Shown piece by piece: positions 47,696-57,041 of a DNA stretch of 64,000 nt. Source of the stretch: Primulina eburnea. Lineage: Eukaryota; Streptophyta; Magnoliopsida; Lamiales; Gesneriaceae. The number at the start of each line of letters is the position of its first letter. Position 1 is the stretch's first letter. The stretch is from assembly GCF_022965805.1 (NCBI RefSeq), contig NC_133117.1, forward strand, positions 8,146,183 to 8,210,182, in the 5' to 3' direction. A program made the translations under genes and the position numbers. The notes beneath the pieces are model-generated. The model was not told the origin of the DNA. It searched no databases and saw only the letters and a list, made by a program, of their open reading frames with translations.

Positions 47696-50544
47696 ATTTC
47701 TCCCTTTGTGGTGATGCCAAAACCTAAACAGTAGAAAGTTGTTAAATAAAACAGATAATCATTTAAACAAACGGATAATGTCAATAAAGTAATAAAATAA
47801 AAAAAAAACCAATCGGTTCCAATATCCCTGTAAATGATTTCTTCATTCTGAGGTTCTTGATCTCTTCTGTTAGAAGGTTCGGCCTCATCTTCTGGTTGCC
47901 TAGCTCCTGCTTGATCTCCTCTATCTCCTCTATCTTCCCCCTTTTTGGCATCAGCGGCAACCACATGGGTAAAGATGTCATTCAGTCTGCCGGAAATATT
48001 TTGAATTCCATCGGTTAGCATCTCCAGATACGGGGTCTGAGAAGAGATGCGATTATGTAATGCAGTGATAGATTGATTTTGAGAGTCAATCTTGGCATCC
48101 AAAAGTTCCACAGAAGTAGACAGCGATCGAAAGAGATCATCATGCTCAGTGATTCGAGTGAGTATATCATTTTGAGCAAGCATGATGGTGCCGTGAGTTC
48201 TCAAGATAGCTTGTCTGAAAACGACGGTTTCAGCATACATCTTGTCCATGGTCTCCTTAGTGTTATAGATGTGTTTGCCCATTCGTTCTCTGAAAGATTG
48301 AGCACCACTGAATTCCGAAATGTTTTCACAAGATATACGTTTCACTAAAGCAGAGATGTTGTTGAGTTCGGTTTGTAGAGACTCAATCTGATGTTCCAGG
48401 TTAAATGCATCTGATTCCGGGGAGGTAGTTCGCGCAAGAATGCATTGTTTAATCTCAGAAAGACGAGAGTTCGTCTCAGTCAAAACAGGAAGAGAGACAG
48501 TCAACGCAGTAGAAACAAGATTAGCATCCATCAAGGCAGTAGAAGGAGCAGGGTCTGCTGTGCTTTCTGCTGGAATGGCAGAAACAGTAGGTTCATCTGC
48601 AATAATGGGAATAGCGATTTCTTCAGTAGGAACGGCCAAGTCAGAGGCCAAAGCTTCTTCCGTTGGTGCAATAACAGCCTGTGAATCTGAAGGTGCTTCA
48701 GTAGAAGGTGCAGAAGGCTGTTCCAGAAGAATGTTCATTTCTGCTTGATGAGCAGCAGAAAACATCTCTAAATTCGGCAGTAAAGAAGTAGCATCTGGTT
48801 CTGCTATTTGTTGTCCTGGGTTAGGAGAACCAGAAGGGGGCAATGAAATAGCCTGTGCTGCTTCCAAAGTAGTGGAGACTGAAGGGACAATCGATTCAAT
48901 GACTTCCTCAACCAAAGCCAGTTCATGCACGGACAATAGTGATGATGACTGAATGGGCCTAGTCGGAGATGCAAGAGTACTAAGAGCAGCAGCCTTTGGG
49001 GAGGCTGTAGTCCTTTCCTCAACTGTCTGATTCTGTTGAAAGATTGGGACAAGGCTAACATGATAGACAATAGGCTCTCCAAAGCCTTGTTCTTGAGCAA
49101 GAAGTTTCTCACTCATCTGCTTTAATCTGTCAGAAAGAATCATAATAACATTTTGATCCTGAACAGCAGTAGGAACAGCAGGATCAAAATTTGATTGAAG
49201 AACTTTCAGAACCGATTCTAATTTCTGACATTTCAGCTGATCGAGGATAAAATTCCTTCTTCGAAAGGCCTCGATGACATTTTCTGTTTTTGCCAGCTGA
49301 AAAATCTTCTTTTCTGCATTCATCATCTTGCTATAATTCCCTTTTGTTTTGAAGTAATCAAAAGAGTGGAATAGTCGGACAGTATGCCATTCATCAAAAA
49401 AACGCATGTCATCGTTTGCAGAGGTCTCAATCTCGGCTAGATGAAGATCAACGCCGGTGGTAACAGTGGTCTTGTGACCAAAAATAGGTGGTTCTTCAAC
49501 CATTTTCCCTTTGCTTTTGTCAGAAGATGAAATAGGCACGATGGGTCGAAAAGCAGAAGACCCGCTTGCTGGTTCTCGAATAACTATTCCAGATGTTGGC
49601 TTAAAAACAGTAGCAGTAGAAGGTACTTTCTCAATTTCAGATAGTGCTGCTGTCTTCTTAATCTTAAGAATGGTGCGCGGTTTCTTCTTGGCTGGGGTTG
49701 GCACTGCTGGTTGAACAGCAGCAGACTCTTCTGATGCTGTTTTGTCTGAATTCGTCGAAATAACCACATGTTTCTTTGAAATTTTCTTTTGAGGTTTTGA
49801 AGCCTCAGAAGCAGTTTCCCCAATTTCCTTTTTCAACGCAACAAACTCCGCCACGGTTGGCTTAGGCCTTAAAGCCAGTACATTTGCAGCATCAATCATG
49901 GTGACTGAAGTAGCATCTAGATCACTGGTAGAGGCAAAACCAGCATCCTTGAGTAAAGCGCTGATCTGAACAGCAAAACCAGAACTCCTCCTGACAACCA
50001 TATCCTTCATAATTCTGAAAATAAAATGACTCCAGTCCACCTTAATCCCCTTAGTGATGGCAGTCATTACTTGAACCTTCTCCTTTGTCAACTTGTCGAA
50101 GGTGCCAGCTTTGATCAAAATAGCTTTAGCCACAATATCGGCCAGAATCTGATATTCTATTTTGAGCAATTTCTTGTGACAAGAAGGAGACACTTCTTCT
50201 CCAGATGCTGAGAAAGAGCTGAGTGCAACAGACATATCTGTCTTGGAAATATCAGAGAGTTTAGATGTACCTGAAAGTTGAAGGAGGAAGGTTGCTCCTA
50301 AGTGTGCGGCATCAATAGAGATAGATGCATCTCCTTGAGTATAAACAATCCTTCCTTCATGCAATGTTGCTTTAGCGTAAAATTCCAGAAGAGCATTTTT
50401 GTAAATAACTGCTGGTGCTTCTAGAAATTTCCTGAGTCCCGATTTTTCAATATCCTGAAACATTTTCATGAGATTCTCATCCTTGATGTTGAGAACCGAA
50501 GCAAAGTTAACTTGATAAGCGTTAAGAGTGTATGCTCCAGCCAT
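47659..50544 (-). CDS. Env-position ORF of SIRE-type element A, 961 aa, function unknown
   Basis: An uninterrupted frame of 961 codons. I chose the ATG at 50544 because the product then starts MAGAYTLNAYQVNF, a start I remember for related Lamiales proteins; the frame upstream is open to 50679 but lacks an ATG. Residues 1 to about 250 look globular, with a motif FLEAPAVIYKNALLEFYA. The middle (about 260-690) is low complexity, rich in Ser, Thr, Pro, Ala and Glu. Residues about 700-880 are helical with heptad-like Leu spacing, probably coiled coil, and recur in element B. The last 35 or so residues are hydrophobic and then run into the 3' LTR; they look like read-through past a lost stop. It lies about 1.2 kb after pol, where SIRE elements carry an env-like gene, but I see no signal peptide or convincing membrane anchor. 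Confidence 0.65.
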   Translation of the reverse strand: MAGAYTLNAYQVNFASVLNIKDENLMKMFQDIEKSGLRKFLEAPAVIYKNALLEFYAKATLHEGRIVYTQGDASISIDAAHLGATFLLQLSGTSKLSDISKTDMSVALSSFSASGEEVSPSCHKKLLKIEYQILADIVAKAILIKAGTFDKLTKEKVQVMTAITKGIKVDWSHFIFRIMKDMVVRRSSGFAVQISALLKDAGFASTSDLDATSVTMIDAANVLALRPKPTVAEFVALKKEIGETASEASKPQKKISKKHVVISTNSDKTASEESAAVQPAVPTPAKKKPRTILKIKKTAALSEIEKVPSTATVFKPTSGIVIREPASGSSAFRPIVPISSSDKSKGKMVEEPPIFGHKTTVTTGVDLHLAEIETSANDDMRFFDEWHTVRLFHSFDYFKTKGNYSKMMNAEKKIFQLAKTENVIEAFRRRNFILDQLKCQKLESVLKVLQSNFDPAVPTAVQDQNVIMILSDRLKQMSEKLLAQEQGFGEPIVYHVSLVPIFQQNQTVEERTTASPKAAALSTLASPTRPIQSSSLLSVHELALVEEVIESIVPSVSTTLEAAQAISLPPSGSPNPGQQIAEPDATSLLPNLEMFSAAHQAEMNILLEQPSAPSTEAPSDSQAVIAPTEEALASDLAVPTEEIAIPIIADEPTVSAIPAESTADPAPSTALMDANLVSTALTVSLPVLTETNSRLSEIKQCILARTTSPESDAFNLEHQIESLQTELNNISALVKRISCENISEFSGAQSFRERMGKHIYNTKETMDKMYAETVVFRQAILRTHGTIMLAQNDILTRITEHDDLFRSLSTSVELLDAKIDSQNQSITALHNRISSQTPYLEMLTDGIQNISGRLNDIFTHVVAADAKKGEDRGDRGDQAGARQPEDEAEPSNRRDQEPQNEEIIYRDIGTDWFFFYFITLLTLSVCLNDYLFYLTTFYCLGFGITTKGEIVRHEFYCGDDN

Positions 50545-51104
50545 TTCTGTATGTAGATAAAATTGGATAAACTTTGCAGTAGTTAGAGATGATATGAGAG
50601 ATAGCAGTAGCTGAATAGCGATAGCTATGAAACAGTAAAGGTGAAAAGGTGAAATTTGAAATAGATATACAGCCGTCAAATAAACATAAAGACACGTGTC
50701 AGTATGTTCTTGGTTGAGTGTTTGAAAAGTTTTGCAGAAACTGTCAGAAATACGAATGATTTGAAAATTTTGAAAAAGGGCGGGCTGTCCAGATGGTTAC
50801 TAAAAGAAATCAGAAGAGGATTTGTCATTTTATGATAACGTCTGCTGGAAGTTTCAGGGTGCTGAAATATTTAAGCACTTTGACAAAAACCAGCAGACTT
50901 GAAGTTTTATCGAAAAGACAAACATTCTCTCTGTTTTCTGAAAAGGTGTCAAACTTTTAGTCTGACTAAAATACTGTTCCCCCTCGGTAAATGCAATTAA
51001 TAAGTGGTCATAATTGCGACAAGTGACTCTTGGCCATCTCTCAATCTGAGCCGTTGAAAATGAACAGTCGCAATCTTGCGATTCACAAGAGTCTTTGTTC
51101 CCTC
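50545..51104. other. Spacer with no supported gene on the sense strand
   Basis: Between the env-position ORF and the antisense unit I see no coding sequence on the minus strand. The part from 50990 to 51104 is the upstream region of the plus-strand unit and includes CTCAATCTGAGCCGTTG, a motif type often seen in plant promoter DNA. Confidence 0.5.
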
Positions 51105-51633
51105 TATAAATACCTGCATATCTTGAACGAAGTTAAACAGATGAACTTAAAAAAAAAATGAAAACTCAAGTAAAAAGAGAGTTAGAGTTTGATTCAGGAG
51201 ATGAAGCAAAATTGTCCAGAGAGAAATTTGAGGGTATCATTATTTTCGTAATGATCCTTGAAAAACACTCCTGGAGTTGTAGTTTCCACAGTCAAGCAGA
51301 TCTGTTGCTTCGATTGAGTTTGAAATGTAGCATCAATTTCTTCCAGAAGCATGCTAATGCAATAAGAGAGTACTGGTGGATTGATGATGCTGAAATCCTC
51401 TATGATGCCCTGTAAGGCATCTAAAAATTACATTAGTGCTGACAAGACCTAAGCTTGCTAGATTCTTTCTAGGCCTTTCTCTTGTTCCTGTTGAAGTACT
51501 TTGCAAGCAAATAACAGAGAGCTCCTATTACTGAAGACAGACGCTAAATGTAACGCTACTGGTTAAATAGCATAGAAAGATCTACTGTTTTTACTTTTGC
51601 ATCGTGTAATGTACTGAAATGGTTTCTAATAAA
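51105..51633 (+). promoter_or_regulatory. Antisense transcription unit: TATA box, uORF, polyadenylation signal
   Basis: On the plus strand, opposite to the retrotransposon: TATAAATA at 51105-51112, a six-codon upstream ORF (ATG 51141, stop TGA 51159-51161) whose stop overlaps the main ATG as ATGA, the 85-codon ORF 51158-51415, and AATAAA at 51628-51633. Spacing from TATA to first ATG (36 bp) would give a very short leader. All parts fit between the pol stop (51748) and the env-position ORF start (50544). Confidence 0.6.
51158..51415 (+). CDS. Antisense ORF, 85 aa, function unknown
   Basis: The ATG at 51158 begins a small protein with a charged N-terminus (MKTQVKRELEFDSGDEAK), a hydrophobic middle around FEGIIIFVMIL, a Leu/Ser/Cys-rich stretch and an acidic, Trp-containing end (REYWWIDDAEILYDAL). 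It ends at TAA 51413-51415. I do not recognise it. Antisense ORFs with their own promoters are known in some plant LTR retrotransposons, including long Ty1 and Ty3 groups, between pol and the 3' LTR, which is exactly this position. Support for it being real is the flanking TATA box and AATAAA; against it are its short length and lack of a known domain. Confidence 0.5.
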   Translation: MKTQVKRELEFDSGDEAKLSREKFEGIIIFVMILEKHSWSCSFHSQADLLLRLSLKCSINFFQKHANAIREYWWIDDAEILYDAL

Positions 51634-52359
51634 GTTCCAGATTACGTATCTGACTTTCCTTCTGTTTTTCTGCAAATATCTTACTGTTAGTTCAATACGA
51701 TAAATAAGCGAGTAAGAATAAAAGTTAACTAAATTAACAGAAAATAATCAAGTTAAATCTATCAAACCATAAGAATTACGAAAGTAAGAAAACTTATTTT
51801 CTGGTAAGGGTTTCGTGAAGATATCTTGTGGTGACCCGGACGCTAATCATGTTCTTAATCATCATTGGGACTAATTATTCAATTATAAAAACAGGGTCTA
51901 AATTTTATTTTTTTTTATACAAAGCGGAAACGTAATGTAATTTACTCAAATTACATATTAAACATGAACATACAATTCTTGTGTTATCTACACAATTAAA
52001 CTAGGTTCAACTATATATCAAAGCTGAGTCCTAAGTTGCTGCAAAGCCCGGATCTCCACGCTATCTATCTTCCCTCATCCTCTTCTTGACCCTGATCCAG
52101 CCCCACCTGTTGTCATGCACACATACAAAACAAGACAACAGCCGGATAACTCCGGTGAGAATAAATCCCAGTATAAACAATGTATACATGCAATCATATA
52201 AAAACATATATAAAAGCATAATAACAAATATTCATAACATGTATCAAATCAGAACATAAATCAATATCAAACAATGAATCATACTCAGACTCAAACGCGA
52301 CTCAAATAACGCGTCGTCTCAGACTCGACTCAACTCTAACCTAGGGATCCCGATGTCTG

Positions 52360-52590
52360 GGCGAAACAGCCACAGAATTGACGACTCAGTCAAGATTTAA
52401 GCGAATCAGCCAATAGCTAGGCGAAACAGCCGATAGCTAGACGAATCAGTCAATAGATAGACGAATCAGTCAATAAATAGACGAATCAGTCAATAAATAA
52501 GCGAATCAGCCAATAGCTAGGCGAAACAGCCGATAGCTAGACGAATCAGTCGGTGACTAGGCGACTCAGCCAATGACTAAACAATTCAGC
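52360..52590. repeat. 20-bp minisatellite, about 11 units
   Basis: Units such as GACGAATCAGTCAATAGATA and GGCGAAACAGCCGATAGCTA are repeated about 11 times. The 5' LTR has the same array at about 57575-57805. Relatives (21771 solo LTR; 32064 element) lack it and carry other sequence between the same conserved blocks. Confidence 0.9.
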
Positions 52591-53373
52591 AGTCCATATA
52601 TGCAGTTGCTATAAATCAATAGACTACAAACATCAATCCTCAACAATTACAAATATCAATGTAATAACTAAGTATGTGATTTAGGGAGACTCGAGTCAAA
52701 CCTTACTCGAGTTGTGCAATCCCAACTCAACATTAATTTATACCTGTCGTTCTGTTATTCTGACTTTGTCGAAGTCTTGAACTCAAAGCCTGTCAATACT
52801 CAATCTGACAAGAACAATATCGAGGAGTATAATATCAATACACCACTCGAATCAAATCTGTTCTACTCAATACTCAACCTAATTCAATATCGATGGCATA
52901 ACGGTATAATATCGATATACCCAACAATACCACATCAATCTGATATTAATTCTAACATCTCATACTCGATATAATACCATTTTGATATCAATTCAACTTC
53001 CAAATTCATAACAATTCCATAATCAGTCTGTTTCGTAATCTGACTTCGATTCTATGATGTCTAACATGTCAAGAACATCATATATGACGTGTATTCAATT
53101 TCAACAACATCATAATTCCAAATCATATTAAAACGTAGTAAAACTTACGTTCAGTTGTATCCTACGTCGATAGGAACTCAGTACCGCAGTCAGATTCAAA
53201 ATCAGAAGGACATATTTTATAAAAATCGCAAGTCTATGCTTCGAACCCTTTTCTTTCCCTCTTTCCTCGATTTCCTTTGTTTCTTATCTTCTGAAGACTC
53301 ATGTATATATATATATAAATACATACACGTACATGCACGAAGCCAAGTGGCTCAATTTCAGGCTGCATGCCGC

Positions 53374-53513
53374 GCGCATATGCGCCACTCTTCTCGCGCA
53401 TATGCGCTGAACCTACTGTCCCTCCCGCGCATATGCACCCTCTACGTCGCGCATATGCGCCGATCCTTCTGGACAGGTCGCGCATATGCGCGACTTATCT
53501 CGCGCATATGCAC
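53374..53513 (-). promoter_or_regulatory. Array of six GCGCATATGCGC palindromes upstream of TATA
   Basis: Sites start at 53374, 53396, 53427, 53449, 53480 and 53502; four are perfect 12-bp palindromes and two have one change. Spacings are exactly 22, 31, 22, 31, 22 bp. On the sense strand the array lies about 200-340 bp into the LTR, with a TATATA run about 50 bp downstream (53325-53302). In the 5' LTR the array at about 58587-58726 is partly mutated. Confidence 0.75.
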
Positions 53514-53712
53514 CGAGATGTTCGGCCGAACATCTTGAGATGTTCGGTTGAACATCTTCGCTTATAATGTAACAATGCCCGGCTTCTTCATTTGAGTTCC
53601 TATAACCTCAATCATGTCAATTGATCAATAAATCATTCCAGATTAATCTTAAATTACGGTAATTATACCCAAATCATTTCAGATTACGGTAATTAGATTC
53701 TTGGGCCTTACA

Positions 53713-53750
53713 TTTCTCCCCCTCTTAGATCTGAGTTCGTCCTCGAACTC
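53713..53750 (-). promoter_or_regulatory. Polypurine tract and PPT-proximal hairpin with compensatory change
   Basis: The purine run AGAGGGGGAGAAA abuts the 3' LTR. The adjacent stem-loop is GAGTTCG-AGGA-CGAACTC (53750-53733). Relative to the other three elements, the third stem pair is G:C in place of T:A, changed on both sides. Confidence 0.8.
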
Positions 53751-55932
53751 ACAGGTAATAACTTCAGATATATCGGAAAAAAAATGTATACAGAGTTTTA
53801 GATCAAAACTCTCATCCTACCGAATCCATTCTGAAATCTCTTTCTTGTATCAATCTCTGATTTCAAATTTGGAATAAAACTTCATGAAGTATATTATCAT
53901 AATACTTCTCAATTTAATTCTGACAAAATCAATCTTGCCATGTTGGTTATACAACATCCGTATAAACCACTCCATAGTTTATAATGATTCAATACAGCCA
54001 ACCATCATTAAATCTGCTGCTCTCAATCTAGGACATATTCAATCCTCGACCTTAAATATCAATCATCATCATCCGATGTTGGTTATGACATCTGTTCTTC
54101 TGAACTTTCTTAGTAGCTATTGTCACTTCATGATAATAAGTCATATCAATTAGTGCTAACATCCAGCACTAAAGCTGTACAAAAATCTTCTAATATCTGG
54201 ATAATACATTCTGAAAGTCTGCCAATCTGTAAAACAATCTAGAAGAAAGCTCGTGATACATTCTGTCACGAATACAATCTCAAGCAAAATCACAATCTGA
54301 CATAGTCTACTGTGGCATTCTGATCTTTCTGACCACTTCTCTGACATCGATCTGTGTCATCTGGTCATGTTTGTACGTTATCTTGTACAAACTAATAGAT
54401 TATAGATTGAACAATCTGTCAATCACAATCATATTATATCACAATCTGTAGAAAATGGCGGTAATTTCATTACGAAAGCCATAGAAAGGTACTCCCATTT
54501 CTATTTAGAACTATACAATTCTGTAATAAATCTTCTGATTTCTATCTTTCTATCTTTTCTGTTAGCGATTTAGACATATCAGTACAATTTCTGCCAACAT
54601 TTCAATACATTTCTGTTATAACTGATCTCATATGTCTATGTCTCAACTATCTGTCCGAATACAATACAGTCTCAATCATCAGACTGAACACTGAATCCAT
54701 TACTGTAAGTTTCTGACACTATCTGTCCTTTCTGATTCGAACTATTTGACATATACAATCAGTTAATAACATAAATTAAAAAGAAAATACCTACCTGGTA
54801 TTCGGCTCTGACTATCACTATCAATCTTTGCTGTACAATTCTGACACATCTGACATCACAGAATAATCAATCTCATACAAAATACAAAATCACGTATCTG
54901 TTACTCTGATCGACACTCTGTTTTGACTATCGATATTGAGTTCTAACCATTCTAATCAGCTTTTGAACTGCTAACGTTTCAACATCAGCTCTGGTTCGGA
55001 CGGTACAATGTAATCTCCATTGTCTACAATCTGTCTTAAACACTTATTTAGAATAAGCATCAATATTCAATCCGATTCAAGGCTAAAATCAATCTCTCTG
55101 ATTGGAATCAGATCTGAAGTCTTATCATAGAAAACATTAATAACTTTCATATCATTGGTAAATCAGCCAATGATAGACTCAATTTCAGTAAATCAACTGA
55201 ATACATAAGGAGTCATTCTGCTCCTTTCTGTACTAATCAAATCATAGCTAGTACGAATTATCAAAGGAATTCTCAATCTAGAATCCTTATCGTACAATAT
55301 TCATCCCTTGGCCATCTCAGGTTCGATTCTCACCATGTTCTGGAATGAACCCAGGGTAGTTCTGTACTTGGTTAGCATATCAATCTTAGTAACGCAGTCC
55401 CAAAATCAGACAAAACCAGTACAATATCAGCTACCATATACTCTAACTCGATCTCATTCTTATCCTACTGTAGTATACCAGATCTAACAGAACTCACTGA
55501 TACAAGATCTTTCTCAAAGGAACAGAAACACATACTACAGTAACTAGGGATTCAACAGATAATGCATGCATCAATGCAAATTTTTCAGAAATAAAAATAT
55601 GTGAAGCACCGGTATCCCTCAATACATATACAGGATAATCAAACAAATCAGTTACCTGCAACATTATCATCTGGTGCTTCCTGAGCCTGCTCCTCGGTCA
55701 AAGCAAATACTCTGGCCTGCTGTCTAGGAGGCTGGCCGACTGTCTGGCTTCCTCCTGGCCTCTGCTGTGACTGAGATGGTGCTGGCTGAAATGAAGGAAC
55801 AGCATCTGATCGTCTACTCCACTGTGCCGCTGATCCAGATGGTTCGGCTCCCTGGGATCTTTGGGAAACCCTCTGTGGACATACTCTGGCAAAATGTCCC
55901 TGTTGCTTACAAAAGTGGCAACTACCAAGTAC
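53751..55932 (-). pseudogene. Decayed and shortened protease-pol region
   Basis: Traces align in order with the element at 32064-40343: zinc knuckle and Gln/Ser-rich linker (about 55930-55680), protease with DTGAS (about 55605-55590), the linker before RT (about 55230-55060), a jump past most of RT and RNase H, a stretch like the integrase zinc-site lead-in (about 54900-54800), and part of the integrase core (about 54390-54280, with a Tyr/Asp/Gln pattern like the intact relative). Stops and indels are everywhere and no frame longer than about 90 codons remains on the sense strand. No enzyme can be made from it. Confidence 0.7.
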
Positions 55933-56754
55933 TCATTGGCATTGTTCAGTGGAATGTCTTCCGCCACAATTTCCGCAATAAACACCAGTATAACTCTGCT
56001 GAGAACCACTAGAGCTAGAAGAACTGCCGCCAGGTTTCTTAAACTGCTTTCCTCTAGCCTTTAGAAAATCTTTTCTTCCACCACTGCTACTGCCACTCTC
56101 GAATCGGGGAGGTGGTTGCTGTGGTCTCAACACTGGAGGAACAAATTCAGCTCCTCTCTGCCTTATCAGGCCCGCCTCAGCGCCCTTTGCTCTATTCATG
56201 GCATCAGCAAAGTTATTGGGTCGCCCTGTGTTCACCAATGTAAATATGTCGGGATTCAAGCCATTGATGAACTGATCAGCAACGGCTTCGTCATTTTCAG
56301 ACACATGAGCAAACTTCAACAAGGTAGAGAACTTGGTCACATATTCTTCAATGTTCAGCTGACCCTGTCTCAAATTGACAAACTCCGCCCCCTTGTATTT
56401 TCTGTACGATATTGGGAAAAATCTCTGATAAAACTCAGTTTTAAATACATCCCAAGTAATAATCGTACCTCGTTGCTCCAAGGCCCTCTTCATTGTAACC
56501 CACCAGCTTTGTGCAACATCCAGCAACTGGTGTCCAATCAATTTAATCCGGCGCTCCTCACTGTACTCCAGTGAATTAAACATCATCTCAATGCTACCTA
56601 ACCAACTCTCACACTCGACTGACGTCTCAGTACCTTTCAGAGTGGGTGGTTTGAATGACTGAAACCTCTTCAACAAGGTTTCCATTGGAGTCGGTGTTAC
56701 ATTCATTGGAGGATTCGATGTACTACCCTGTTCTGGAATTCGTCTAGGAGGCAT
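55933..56754 (-). pseudogene. gag: Gag of the decayed Ty3 element, nearly open
   Basis: The ATG at 56754 opens 273 codons that match the Gag of the element at 32064-40343 at high identity: N-terminus MPPRRIPEQGSTSNPP, capsid-like region (residues about 40-190) and a Gly/Ser-rich linker up to the beginning of the zinc knuckle (CGNCGGRHSTEQCQ). A TGA at 55935-55933 ends it within the knuckle region. Gag forms the virus-like particle that packages element RNA. It is much better kept than the pol region behind it, so selection on Gag, or a late loss of the stop-free state, is possible. Confidence 0.75.
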
Positions 56755-57023
56755 ATCTGAAACTCAAAAGGATTAGTGACCCAATCCAACACATCTGTTT
56801 CAATTCAATCTCCCTCCCGATCATCTTACTGCTGATCGAGAATCAATTCAGATTCGTGCCCAATAATATATATTACAAAATCAAATCAGATAAATCAAGT
56901 AACATGTATTATATAAAGCAGTAAGCATGCTAGCATTCACAAGCAAGGAAAGAAAACCTCAATCTACCCCGCTCACTATCCTCTTCTATCTCAATCTCAA
57001 GAATCTACAGTTCTAGTACCTAC

Positions 57024-57036
57024 AGCTCTGATACCA
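57024..57036 (-). other. Primer-binding site, initiator tRNA-Met
   Basis: On the minus strand TGGTATCAGAGCT begins 5 bp inside the 5' LTR of the element at 51827-58925. Confidence 0.9.
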
Positions 57037-57041
57037 CCTGT

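Larger units (their letters stand above)
51827..53712 (-). repeat. 3' LTR of the element at 51827-58925
   Basis: A 1886-bp LTR. On the sense strand, from its 5' end: palindrome array (53513-53374), TATA-like run (about 53325-53302), 20-bp minisatellite (52590-52360), double hairpin (52155-52107), and the terminal block with GTCCGGGTCACCACA. Confidence 0.9.

Noticed and set aside
47659..47830. Hydrophobic C-terminus of the env-position ORF as an envelope membrane anchor
   Set aside because: The homologous ORF in element B has a stop (after a GTN ending, in a shifted frame) at the corresponding place. The hydrophobic tail is translated from T-rich DNA and runs through the polypurine tract into the LTR, so it is probably read-through.
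50545..50679. N-terminal hydrophobic extension of the env-position ORF as a signal peptide
   Set aside because: There is no ATG in this part of the frame; the first ATG is at 50544.
53374..53513. CRISPR-like array
   Set aside because: The regularly spaced palindromes superficially resemble repeats and spacers, but the sites are 12 bp, the spacers are short and duplicated in the other LTR, and the DNA is a plant retrotransposon.
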